Positions 8,576 to 18,425 of a stretch of 64,000 nt of DNA are shown here, in pieces; position 1 is the stretch's first letter, and each line of letters begins with the position of its first letter. The stretch covers positions 3,968,001-4,032,000 of the forward strand of contig NZ_JADOTY010000001.1 in the NCBI RefSeq assembly GCF_015751785.1, written 5' to 3'. Both the position numbers and the translations under genes were made by a program. Under the pieces are notes generated by a model. The model was not told the DNA's origin and searched no databases. It saw only the letters and a list, made by a program, of their open reading frames with translations. Origin of the DNA: Micromonospora vinacea (GTDB lineage: Bacteria > Actinomycetota > Actinomycetes > Mycobacteriales > Micromonosporaceae).

Positions 8576-8825
8576 GGCGTCGTACGACCGGCGGACCGCC
8601 AACGCGGGCGCGTGATCGACCGGCGGGTCGGCGCCACGGCGCGTGACCGGGCGGCGGACCGCCGACGTTTAGTGCGTGATCGACTCGGATTTCGTGACAT
8701 CAGCCGATCACGTGGCGGCGGACCGCGCGACTCCAAGAAACACGAGTGGATCTTGCCTTCGGCGGCGCCCGACGCGCCGTTCGACGCGGGCCGACCGCGC
8801 GACCCGTGCACACCAGGACGTTGAA

Positions 8826-8839
8826 TGTTATCGATAACA
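8826..8839. promoter_or_regulatory. Perfect 14-bp LacI-type operator palindrome
   Basis: TGTTATCGATAACA is a perfect palindrome matching the arabinose-island operator consensus, 404 bp upstream of the araB operator. No gene start lies just downstream, so it may be an auxiliary (looping) site or belong to a lost promoter. Confidence 0.7.
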
Positions 8840-8959
8840 CGGGCACGCCGTCCGGCCGCGCGCTGGGCGAGCCGCCCTCCGGAGCGCTCCGCCATGAGCC
8901 TGCATGGTCATCAATGGCTGTCGCGCCGATCCGAGCACGCGACCGCGACACCCCGGGGA

Positions 8960-8973
8960 TGTTATCGCTGCCA
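8960..8973. promoter_or_regulatory. Degenerate LacI-type operator half-site
   Basis: TGTTATCGCTGCCA keeps the left half and last two bases of the operator consensus but differs at positions 11 and 12. It may be a weak or decayed site between the palindrome at 8826 and the araB promoter. Confidence 0.35.
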
Positions 8974-9215
8974 TCATCCGCAAGAAAGAAGTGGTCGCTA
9001 TCGGACGGCGCCGCCGGGGTGTGCGACGCACTGGACCTGTCGCGCGGCCTGTCGACGGCTCTCCGGGCGGCGCTTGTTCCGGACGTCGACCCCATTCGTC
9101 AGATGGCTACCGCAGTTGAGGCCCGGAACCTCACGGTTTGCACCGGTCCGCTATCTACCCTCCCGAGTCGGTCCGCCTTCCGCGTTCCGTTACGGAGCTG
9201 TTGCGGGTAGATGTC

Positions 9216-9259
9216 TTGACGAGCCTGGATGTGAGCGTTAACACTATCCCCGTTAACGG
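9216..9259 (+). promoter_or_regulatory. araB promoter with LacI-type operator
   Basis: A -35 box TTGACG (9216-9221) and -10-like TAACAC (9239-9244) are separated by 17 bp. The operator TGTGAGCGTTAACA (9230-9243) covers the spacer and -10, so bound repressor would block RNA polymerase. A further 10-bp palindrome CCGTTAACGG lies at 9250-9259, just before the Shine-Dalgarno sequence. The layout nearly repeats the promoter at 24132. Confidence 0.75.
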
Positions 9260-9270
9260 TGGAGGTGAAC

Positions 9271-10953
9271 ATGAACCGTGTGGACGGAGCTGACGACCGC
9301 TACGTCGTCGGTGTCGACTACGGCACCCTGTCCGGGCGAGCTCTAGTGGTCCGTGTCGGCGATGGTGCCGAGTTGGGGACCGCGGTGCACGAGTACGGCG
9401 ATGGCGTGATCAGCACGGCGCTTCCGGGAGGTCGATCGCTACCCCCGGACTGGGCCCTGCAGAACCCGCAGGACTACCGCGACGTGCTTCGGTACGCCGT
9501 CCCGGCGGCGGTGTCCGCCGCGGGGGTGGACCCGGCGGCGGTGGTCGGCATCGGCATCGACTTCACCGCCTGCACCGTGCTGCCGACGCTCGCCGACGGC
9601 ACGCCGCTGTGCGAAACCCCCGAGCTGCGCGACCGACCGCACGCCTGGGTCAAGCTGTGGAAGCACCACGCCGCGCAGCCGCACGCCGACCGGATCAACG
9701 CGCTGGCCCATGAGCGGGCCGAGCCGTGGATCGGCCGGTACGGCGGCAAGATCTCCGCCGAGTGGCAGTACGCCAAGGGCCTGCAGATCCTGGAGGAGGA
9801 CCCGGAGGTCTACGACCGGGCCGAGCGCTTCATCGAGGCGGCCGACTGGATCGTCTGGCAGCTCTGCGGCACCGAGACCCGCAACGTCTGCACGGCCGGA
9901 TACAAGGGCATCCTGCAGGACGGTCACTACCCCTCCGAGGGCTTCCTGACCGCACTCAACCCCAACTTCGGCGACTTCGTGGCCAAGCTGGACGGCCCGT
10001 TGCTGCCCCTCGGTGCCCGGGCCGGCGCGCTCACCGCCCAGGCCGCCGCCTGGACCGGCCTGCCGGAGGGCATCGCGGTCGCCGTCGGCAACGTCGACGC
10101 GCACGTCACCGCGGCGTCGGCGCAGGCGGTGGAGCCCGGTCGGCTGGTCGCCATCATGGGCACCTCCACCTGCCACGTCGTCAACGGCGCGGAGGTCGCT
10201 GAGGTGGCCGGCATGTGCGGTGTCGTGGACGGCGGCATCAGCCCCGGCGCGTGGGGTTACGAGGCCGGCCAGAGCGGCGTCGGCGACATCTTTGGCTGGT
10301 TCGTCGAGCACGCCGCCCCGGCGGGCGTCGACTCGCACGAGCGCCTCACCGAGCTGGCCGCGAGCCAGCCCGTCGGCGCGCACGGCCTGATCGCCCTGGA
10401 CTGGTGGAACGGCAACCGTTCCCTGCTGGTCAATCACGACCTCAGCGGGCTGATCGTCGGCATGACCCTGGCCACCCGGCCGGCGGACATCTACCGGGCC
10501 CTGCTGGAGTCCACCGCGTACGGCACCCGGATGATCATCGAGGCGTTCGTCGACGCCGGAGTTCCGGTGAACGACCTGGTGATCGCCGGTGGTCTGACCA
10601 ACAACGCGCTGCTGATGCAGATCTACGCCGACGTGACCAGGCGACCGCTGAACATCATCGCCTCGGCGCAGGGGCCGGCGCTCGGCTCGGCGATCCACGC
10701 CGCCGTCGCCGCCGGTGAGTTCCCCTCGATCCACGAGGCGTCGCAGGCGATGGGTCGGGTGCACGAGGCCGTCTACCGTCCGGACCCCGAGCGGGCGCGC
10801 GCCTACGACGCCCTCTACGCCGAGTACCGGGCGCTGCACGACCACTTCGGACGTGGCGGCAACGACGTCATGCTCCGCCTGCGGGCGATCCGCAACGCGG
10901 CGGTCGAGACCGCCGCGACCCCGCACGAGGCCCCGCTGGAGGTGGTGGCGTGA
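9271..10953 (+). CDS. araB: Ribulokinase
   Basis: 560 residues, the length of bacterial AraB. It phosphorylates L-ribulose with ATP, the second step of L-arabinose catabolism. Seen: the FGGY-kinase phosphate-1 motif VDYGTLSGRA near residue 15, the GIGIDFTACTVLP and NPNFGDF segments typical of ribulokinase, the adenosine-side MGTSTCHVV, and GGLTNNALLMQ near 440. The ATG at 9271 lies behind GGAGGTG; an upstream GTG at 9259 overlaps the Shine-Dalgarno region and is less likely. Its stop overlaps the GTG of araD (GTGA), so the two are coupled. It is the first gene of the arabinose array under the LacI-type operator at 9230. Confidence 0.95.
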   Translation: MNRVDGADDRYVVGVDYGTLSGRALVVRVGDGAELGTAVHEYGDGVISTALPGGRSLPPDWALQNPQDYRDVLRYAVPAAVSAAGVDPAAVVGIGIDFTACTVLPTLADGTPLCETPELRDRPHAWVKLWKHHAAQPHADRINALAHERAEPWIGRYGGKISAEWQYAKGLQILEEDPEVYDRAERFIEAADWIVWQLCGTETRNVCTAGYKGILQDGHYPSEGFLTALNPNFGDFVAKLDGPLLPLGARAGALTAQAAAWTGLPEGIAVAVGNVDAHVTAASAQAVEPGRLVAIMGTSTCHVVNGAEVAEVAGMCGVVDGGISPGAWGYEAGQSGVGDIFGWFVEHAAPAGVDSHERLTELAASQPVGAHGLIALDWWNGNRSLLVNHDLSGLIVGMTLATRPADIYRALLESTAYGTRMIIEAFVDAGVPVNDLVIAGGLTNNALLMQIYADVTRRPLNIIASAQGPALGSAIHAAVAAGEFPSIHEASQAMGRVHEAVYRPDPERARAYDALYAEYRALHDHFGRGGNDVMLRLRAIRNAAVETAATPHEAPLEVVA

Positions 10954-11642
10954 ACGCCGAGGTGACCCGACAGATCGGCGAGCTGCGCGAGACCGTCGCC
11001 CGCCTGCACGCCGAGCTGACCCGGTACAACCTGGTCGCCTGGACGTCCGGCAACGTCTCCGCGCGGGTCCCCGGCCAGGATCTGATGGTGATCAAGCCGA
11101 GTGGGGTGAGCTACGACGACCTCACCGCGGCCACGATGGTGGTGTGCGACCTCGACGGCGTGCTCGTCGAGGGCGACTTCGCCCCGTCCAGCGACACCGC
11201 CGCCCACGCCTACGTCTACCGGGCCATGCCCGAGGTCGGCGGGGTCGTGCACACGCACAGCTCGTACGCGACAGCCTGGGCCGCGTGTGGGGAGTCGATT
11301 CCCTGCCACCTCACCGCGCAGGCCGACGAGTTCGGTGGGGAGATCCCGATCGGGCCGTTCGCGCTGATCGGTGGTGACGACATCGGCAAGGGCATCGTCG
11401 CCACGCTCTCCGGGCACCGCTCGCCGGCGGTGCTGATGCGCAACCACGGCGTGTTCACCATCGGCCGCGATGCCCGCGCGGCGGTCAAGGCGGCGGTCAT
11501 GTGCGAGGACGTGGCCCGTACCGCGCACCTGGCCCACACCCTCGGGCAGCCGGTCCCGATGGCACAGGCCGACATCGACTCGCTCTACGACCGCTACCAG
11601 AACGTCTACGGCCAACAACCAGTCGCACCGGCGGGCTCCTGA
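10950..11642 (+). CDS. araD: L-ribulose-5-phosphate 4-epimerase
   Basis: 230 residues, class II aldolase/AraD fold. It converts L-ribulose 5-phosphate to D-xylulose 5-phosphate, the link to the pentose phosphate pathway. Zinc ligands are visible in VVHTHSSYATAW (about residue 100) and in MRNHGVFTIG (about 165); TSGNVSARV and KPSGVSYDDL form the phosphate-binding loops. It starts with GTG at 10950, overlapping the araB stop, and is followed by a 129-bp gap before the sugar-binding protein gene. Confidence 0.95.
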   Translation: MNAEVTRQIGELRETVARLHAELTRYNLVAWTSGNVSARVPGQDLMVIKPSGVSYDDLTAATMVVCDLDGVLVEGDFAPSSDTAAHAYVYRAMPEVGGVVHTHSSYATAWAACGESIPCHLTAQADEFGGEIPIGPFALIGGDDIGKGIVATLSGHRSPAVLMRNHGVFTIGRDARAAVKAAVMCEDVARTAHLAHTLGQPVPMAQADIDSLYDRYQNVYGQQPVAPAGS

Positions 11643-11771
11643 CCCTGCACCGATAACCCGGGGCCCGTCGGTCTGCACCACGACGTACCAGCACGCACCA
11701 CCCGCGTACGCCGCTCTTTCGCACCTCGGCGGTTGGCGCGGTTACCCACCACATCCAGCCAAGGAGATTCG

Positions 11772-12776
11772 ATGGGAAAGATGCGAACGCAGTCCGCTCC
11801 GTGGCGCGCTGTCGCGGTCCTCGCCAGTGTGTTGCTGGTCGGCGGCGTGGCGGCCTGCGGCAACAGCGACACCGGCGGCGGCGGCACCAAGGACGACGGC
11901 AAGATCACGATGGGCTTCTCCCAGGTCGGTGCGGAGAGCGGCTGGCGTACCGCGAACACCATCTCGATCAAGGAGGCCGCCACGGCCGCCGGGATCGAGC
12001 TGAAGTTCGACGACGCTCAGCAGAAGCAGGAAAACCAGATCAAGGCGATCCGCAACTACATCCAGCAGAAGGTCGACGTGATCGCCTTCTCGCCGGTGGT
12101 GGAGTCCGGTTGGGACACCGTGCTCAAGGAGGCCAAGGACGCCGGCATCCCGGTCATCCTGACCGACCGCTCGGTCGACTCGGCCGACAAGTCGCTGTAC
12201 AAGACCTTCCTCGGCTCGGACTTCGTGAAGGAGGGCCGGCTCGCGGGTGAGTGGCTGGTCGAGCAGAAGAAGACCGCCTCGGGTCCGGTGAACATCGTCG
12301 AGCTGCAGGGCAGCACCGGCGCGGCACCGGCGAACGACCGCAAGAAGGGCTTCGGCGAGGCGATCGCCGCCAACCCGAACCTGAAGGTCATCGCCTCCCA
12401 GACGGGCGACTTCACCCGGGCCGGCGGTAAGCAGGTCATGGAGCAGTTCCTCAAGGCCAACCCGAAGATCGACGTGCTGTTCGCGCACAACGACGACATG
12501 GGCCTGGGCGCGCTCGAGGCGATCACCGCCGCGGGCAAGGTGCCGGGCAAGGACATCACCATCATCACGATCGACGCTGTCAAGGACGGCATGCAGGCTC
12601 TCGCCGACGGGAAGTTCAACTTCATCGCGGAGTGCAGCCCGCTGCTCGGCCCACAGCTGATGGACCTCGCCAAGAAGGTCAAGGACGGTCAGGAGGTGCC
12701 TGCTCGGATCGAGACGCAGGAGACCACCTTCACGACCGAGCAGGCCAAGGAAGCTCTGCCCAACCGCAAGTACTGA
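11772..12776 (+). CDS. Sugar ABC transporter substrate-binding lipoprotein, YtfQ-like
   Basis: 334 residues. A lipoprotein signal ends in the lipobox GGVAAC with Cys29. The mature part is a periplasmic-binding-protein type I (Peripla_BP_4) domain with FSQVGAESGWR at the start, the DVIAFSPVV hinge segment and VLFAHNDDMGLGALEAI. This is closest in feel to the galactofuranose/arabinose binder YtfQ. Placed between araD and the importer ATPase and permeases, and followed by araA, it most likely captures L-arabinose (furanose or pyranose) or arabino-oligosaccharides. AAGGAG precedes ATG 11772. A hairpin after the gene may raise its level relative to downstream genes. Confidence 0.88.
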   Translation: MGKMRTQSAPWRAVAVLASVLLVGGVAACGNSDTGGGGTKDDGKITMGFSQVGAESGWRTANTISIKEAATAAGIELKFDDAQQKQENQIKAIRNYIQQKVDVIAFSPVVESGWDTVLKEAKDAGIPVILTDRSVDSADKSLYKTFLGSDFVKEGRLAGEWLVEQKKTASGPVNIVELQGSTGAAPANDRKKGFGEAIAANPNLKVIASQTGDFTRAGGKQVMEQFLKANPKIDVLFAHNDDMGLGALEAITAAGKVPGKDITIITIDAVKDGMQALADGKFNFIAECSPLLGPQLMDLAKKVKDGQEVPARIETQETTFTTEQAKEALPNRKY

Positions 12777-12784
12777 TCGACGAC

Positions 12785-12812
12785 GGGGTCGCCGCGCTCG
12801 CGTGGCGGCCCC
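12785..12812 (+). terminator. Intra-operon hairpin after substrate-binding protein
   Basis: GGGGTCGCCGCG pairs with CGTGGCGGCCCC across a CTCG loop, 8 bp after the stop. In sugar importer operons such hairpins commonly stabilise the binding-protein message or partly terminate transcription, giving excess binding protein. A 151-bp gap to the ATPase gene follows. Confidence 0.65.
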
Positions 12813-12963
12813 GCCGCGTCGCTTTCCTACCCGAAACGGACCGGGCTTGGCCCGCGACCACCCCCGTACGATGCCCGCCCGAGCGCCCCCAGGGACGACC
12901 GGGCGGGCGCTGCGGGCGCGTAGCGGCCCTTCCGTGTCGACAACCCAGAAGAGGTCTGATGGG

Positions 12964-14501
<1,538 letters not shown>

Positions 14502-14505
<4 letters not shown>

Positions 14506-15572
14506 ACGACACCATGAGCCGCTATCGGACGATGATCGGTCACCGGCTGTTCTGGCCCGCCGCCGTGCTGTTCGTCATGCTCGCCGCGAACACGATCTAC
14601 CGGCCCGGGTTCCTGTCCGTCGAGCTCAAGGACGGGCACCTGTACGGCACGCCGATCGACATCCTGCGGCTGAGCGCGCCGCTGATCCTCGTCGCGCTGG
14701 GCATGACCCTGGTCATCTCGACCGGCGGCATCGACCTGTCGGTCGGCTCGCTCTGCGCGATCAGCGGCGCGATCGCCTGCATGTACATCAGCAAGCAGCC
14801 CGACCAGAACAGCCTCGGCGTGGTGGTGACCGCCCTCGCGATGGCGATGGGGGTCGCGCTCGTGCTCGGCGCCTGGAACGGGGTGCTGGTTGCCGTGATC
14901 GGGATCCAACCGATCATCGCCACCCTGATCCTGATGGTCGCCGGCCGGGGTCTCGCCCAGCTGATCACCGAGGGTCAGATCATCACCATCAACTCCGAGC
15001 CGTACCGGGCGATCGGCCTGGGCCACGCGTTGACCCTGCCGCTTGCCATCTTCATCGCGCTAGCCGCGGCGCTGCTGGTGGCGGCGTTCACCCGTCGCAC
15101 CGCACTCGGCATGATCATCGAGTCGGTGGGCGGCAACGCCACGGCCAGCCGGCTCGCCGGCATCCGGTCCGGCCGGGTCATCTTCCTCGCGTACGTCATC
15201 AGCGCCGCGTGTGCCGCGGTCGCCGGTTTCATGATGACGGCCAACGTCTCCAGCGCCGACGGCAACGCCGCCGGCCTCTGGGTCGAGCTGGACGCGATCC
15301 TCGCTGTCGTCATCGGCGGTACGTCCCTCGCGGGCGGCCGGTTCTTCCTGAGTGGCACGATCATCGGCGCGCTGATCATCCAGACCCTGACCACCACTGT
15401 GTACGCCATGGACATCTCGCCGCAGACCTCGCTGCTGTTCAAGGCGGTCGTCGTCATCGCCGTCTGCCTCATCCAGGCACCGGCCTTCCGGGCCCGGTTC
15501 AGCCGACGTAGGCGCAACGTCCCGCCGCCCGCCACCATCGCCGACAAGCCGAAGGAGCAGGTGCCGGCATGA
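14502..15572 (+). CDS. Sugar ABC transporter permease, YtfT-like
   Basis: 356 residues, BPD_transp_2 (RbsC/AraH) family with about nine membrane segments. The hallmark STGGIDLSVGSLCAISGAIA follows the third segment, and the cytoplasmic coupling loop TALGMIIESVGGNATASRLAGI contacts the ATPase. The basic tail (RFSRRRRNV) is cytoplasmic. Start ATG 14502 overlaps the ATPase stop, and its own stop overlaps the next permease (ATGA at 15569), so the three proteins are coupled. Confidence 0.92.
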
Positions 15573-16558
15573 CCACTGGAACGCTTACCGCCGGTCGTAC
15601 CCGGTTCCGGCTGCCGAGGAAGCAGATACCGGTCCTGGCGACGCTCGCCCTGCTGCTGGTGATGTACGGCATCGGCGTCTCGCAGTACACGGCGTTCTCC
15701 AACGTCCAGGTCATCTTCAACGTCTTCATCGACAACGGCTTCCTGCTCGTCGTCGCGGTGGGCATGACCTTCGTGATCCTCACCGGTGGCATCGACCTGT
15801 CGGTCGGGTCGGTGGTCGCCATGACGGCGATGGTGTCGGCCGCGCTGCTCCAGGACGGCATGCCGGCGGCGCTGGTGCTGGTCATCGCCCTGCTCATCGG
15901 CCCGACGCTCGGCCTGCTGATGGGCTGCGTCATCCACTTCTTCGAGATCCAGCCGTTCATCGTCACGCTCGCCGGGATGTTCTTCGCCCGGGGCATGTGC
16001 ACCTTCATCTCCGGCGCGTCGATCCCGATCACCGACGGGTTCTGGACCTCGATGTCGCAGGAGCGGATCGGCAACCCCCAGGGCAACTTCGTGTCGATCA
16101 GCGTGCTGATCGCCTTCGTGGTGGTCTGCATCGCCGCGTACACGCTGGCCTACACCCGGCTGGGACGCAATGTGTACGCCATCGGCGGCAACCCGCAGTC
16201 GGCGCTGCTGATGGGCTTGCCCGTCGGGCGGACCCGGATCGCCGTCTACACGATCAGTGGTCTCTGCTCGGCCATCGGTGGGATCCTGCTGTCCTTCTAC
16301 ACCCTCTCCGGTGCGCCGCTGATCGCCGTGGGGATGGAACTGGACGTCATCGCCGCCGTCGTCATCGGTGGCACGGTGCTCACCGGCGGCGCGGGCTACG
16401 TCTTCGGCACGGTGCTCGGCGTGCTGGTCCTCGGCGTGATCCAGACCCTCATCACCTTCGATGGGAGCCTCAACTCCTGGTGGACCAAGATCGTGATTGG
16501 TGGTCTGCTCTTCGCGTTCATCCTCCTCCAGCGCCTCATCGGAATCCGTTACAAGTGA
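15569..16558 (+). CDS. Sugar ABC transporter permease, YjfF-like
   Basis: 329 residues, second permease of the same importer. It carries LTGGIDLSVGSVVAMTAM, the coupling loop LGRNVYAIGGNPQSALLMGLPV and the conserved ELDVIAAVVIGGTVLTGG. Two different permeases with one double ATPase is the YtfQRT-YjfF layout, as distinct from RbsABC. It is followed after 26 bp by araA, which is therefore probably on the same transcript. Confidence 0.92.
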   Translation: MTTGTLTAGRTRFRLPRKQIPVLATLALLLVMYGIGVSQYTAFSNVQVIFNVFIDNGFLLVVAVGMTFVILTGGIDLSVGSVVAMTAMVSAALLQDGMPAALVLVIALLIGPTLGLLMGCVIHFFEIQPFIVTLAGMFFARGMCTFISGASIPITDGFWTSMSQERIGNPQGNFVSISVLIAFVVVCIAAYTLAYTRLGRNVYAIGGNPQSALLMGLPVGRTRIAVYTISGLCSAIGGILLSFYTLSGAPLIAVGMELDVIAAVVIGGTVLTGGAGYVFGTVLGVLVLGVIQTLITFDGSLNSWWTKIVIGGLLFAFILLQRLIGIRYK

Positions 16559-16584
16559 CCGCCCCTCTCGCGGAAGGCAACTCC

Positions 16585-18087
16585 ATGGCACCACACACCG
16601 AACCCGAGATCTGGTTCCTCACCGGCAGCCAAGGCATGTACGGCGAGGAGACGCTCCGCCAGGTGGCCGAGCAGTCCCGCCAGATCGCGGCCGCGCTCGA
16701 CGACTCGCCGCAGATTCCCGCCCGCGTGGTCTGGAAGCCCGTCCTGACCAACAGCGGTGAGATCCTGCAGGTCTGTCGGGAGGCCGCCGCTCAGGGTGCC
16801 GTCGGGGTCATCGCCTGGATGCACACGTTCTCGCCGGCCAAGATGTGGATCTCCGGTCTGGACGCGTTGCAGACGCCGCTGCTGCACCTGCACACCCAGG
16901 CCAACGTTCTGCTCCCGTGGAACGACATCGACATGGACTTCATGAACCTGAACCAGGCCGCCCACGGCGACCGCGAGTTCGGGTACATCCAGACGCGTCT
17001 CGGTGTGGCCCGCAAGACGGTGGCCGGGCACGTCAGCGACCCGCGGGTGACCACTCGGGTCGGGGCGTGGGCCCGCGCCGCGCTGGGCTGGTCGGCGATG
17101 CGGTCGCTGCGCCTGGCCCGCTTCGGTGACAACATGCGCGACGTCGCGGTGACCGAGGGCGACAAGGTCGAGGCCGAGCTGCGGTTCGGCGTCTCGGTCA
17201 ACACCTACGGCGTCAACGACCTGGTCGAGGTGGTCGGCGAGGTCACCGACGCGCAGGTGGACGACCTGGTCAAGGAGTACGAGGACACCTACCGCATCGT
17301 CGGCGAGCTGCTGCCCGGTGGCGAGCAGCACGACTCGCTGCGGTACGCCGCGCGGGTGGAGCTGGGCATGCGGGCCTTCCTGGACGCGGGCGGGTTCCGG
17401 GCCTTCACGACGAACTTCGAGGACCTCGGGGGGCTGCGTCAGCTGCCGGGCATCGCCGTGCAGCGGTTGATGGCCGACGGCTACGGCTTCGGCGGCGAGG
17501 GCGACTGGAAGACCTCGGTCCTGGTCCGCACCCTCAAGGCGATGTCGGTGGGCGTGAGCGGCGGTACGTCGTTCATGGAGGACTACACCTACGACCTCAC
17601 CCCGGGCAACGAGTTGGTGCTCGGGGCCCACATGCTGGAGGTCTGCCCGACCATCGCCTCCGACGTGCCCAACGTGGAGATCCACCCGCTGAGCATCGGT
17701 GGCCGGGAGGACCCGGTCCGGTTGGTGTTCGACGCCGCACCCGGCCCGGCCGTGGTGCTCGGGCTGTCCGACATGGGTGAGCGCTTCCGGCTGGTGGCCA
17801 ACGAGATCGACGTGGTGGCCCCGCCGCAACCGCTGCGCCGGCTGCCGGTCGCCCGTGCCGTCTGGCGTCCGCGTCCTGACCTGCCGGTCTCGGCCGAGGC
17901 GTGGATCACCGCGGGCGCCCCGCACCACACCGTGCTGTCGCAGGCGGTGGGCGTGGAGGAGCTGCACGACCTGGCGGAGATGAGCCGCACCGAGCTGGTC
18001 GTCATCGACGCCGACACGGAGCCCCGCCGCTTCGCCGACGAGCTGCGCTGGAACCAGGCCTACCACCGGCTGGCTCGCGGCTTCTGA
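16585..18087 (+). CDS. araA: L-arabinose isomerase
   Basis: 500 residues, the standard AraA length. It isomerises L-arabinose to L-ribulose, first step of the pathway, with a divalent metal. Seen: FLTGSQGMYGEETL at the start, TFSPAKMWISGL, the LLHLHTQAN and MDFMNLNQAAHGDREFG core, and metal/catalytic regions GGEGDWKTS, SFMEDYTY, HMLEVCPTI and APHHT. The ATG at 16585 lies behind GGAAGG. Placing araA last, after the importer genes, means kinase, epimerase, uptake and isomerase are one array ending in the terminator at 18113. Confidence 0.96.
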   Translation: MAPHTEPEIWFLTGSQGMYGEETLRQVAEQSRQIAAALDDSPQIPARVVWKPVLTNSGEILQVCREAAAQGAVGVIAWMHTFSPAKMWISGLDALQTPLLHLHTQANVLLPWNDIDMDFMNLNQAAHGDREFGYIQTRLGVARKTVAGHVSDPRVTTRVGAWARAALGWSAMRSLRLARFGDNMRDVAVTEGDKVEAELRFGVSVNTYGVNDLVEVVGEVTDAQVDDLVKEYEDTYRIVGELLPGGEQHDSLRYAARVELGMRAFLDAGGFRAFTTNFEDLGGLRQLPGIAVQRLMADGYGFGGEGDWKTSVLVRTLKAMSVGVSGGTSFMEDYTYDLTPGNELVLGAHMLEVCPTIASDVPNVEIHPLSIGGREDPVRLVFDAAPGPAVVLGLSDMGERFRLVANEIDVVAPPQPLRRLPVARAVWRPRPDLPVSAEAWITAGAPHHTVLSQAVGVEELHDLAEMSRTELVVIDADTEPRRFADELRWNQAYHRLARGF

Positions 18088-18112
18088 TTCGCGCTGTCGG
18101 ATCGTACGGAAA

Positions 18113-18154
18113 CGGGTGGTCCACCCCTGCCTGCGGGCGGGGGTGGGCCACCCG
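18113..18154 (+). terminator. Terminator of the arabinose operon
   Basis: CGGGTGGTCCACCCC (18113-18127) pairs with GGGGTGGGCCACCCG (18140-18154), a 15-bp stem with one G-T wobble, 26 bp after the araA stop. Confidence 0.85.
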
Positions 18155-18198
18155 TTCGCGTGTGCGCCAGCCGGGCCACGAGGCGGTTGTGTTACGCC

Positions 18199-18340
18199 TT
18201 GACTAACAGCATGTTATCGCTCACAGTCTATAACCAAGATGGTCGATGTCGTTGGCTGGTCCGGCCGCGCGCGCGTCCTGACCCAGCGGTTTCGGCACCT
18301 CGTCACCGCGACGGTCGGGCGATCGGTGTTAGCGATCACA
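18199..18340 (+). promoter_or_regulatory. Two LacI-type operators upstream of the GH43 gene
   Basis: TGTTATCGCTCACA at 18212-18225 follows a -35-like TTGACT (18199-18204), and a second site TGTTAGCGATCACA lies at 18327-18340. Both match the arabinose-island operator. They are 115 bp apart (about eleven helical turns), a spacing compatible with repressor looping. The translation start is 85 bp beyond the second site. A -10 box could not be placed with confidence. Confidence 0.7.
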
Positions 18341-18425
18341 TGGCCGGGCATGGTCAGCTCGGTGCCCCGCCCGGTGCCGCGGACGCCGACCCAGACCGCA
18401 CGGTTCGCGTCAGCAGAGGAGGATC

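Larger units (their letters stand above)
8576..9215. other. 640-bp stretch without a convincing gene
   Basis: Short open frames on both strands are arginine-rich and look random. The first 150 bp are built from near-repeats: CGTGATCGAC at 8611 and again at 8675, with the inverse CGATCACG at 8705-8712 and repeated GCGGCGGACCG words, like a degenerate intergenic repeat. Two LacI-type operator-like sequences lie at 8826 and 8960 (listed separately). The rest may be a long leader or a decayed gene; nothing recognisable remains. Confidence 0.5.

Noticed and set aside
9250..9259. CCGTTAACGG palindrome before araB as a second LacI operator
   Set aside because: It shares only GTTAAC with the 14-bp consensus and lacks the outer TGT/ACA; kept as a note in the promoter entry, not as a separate operator.
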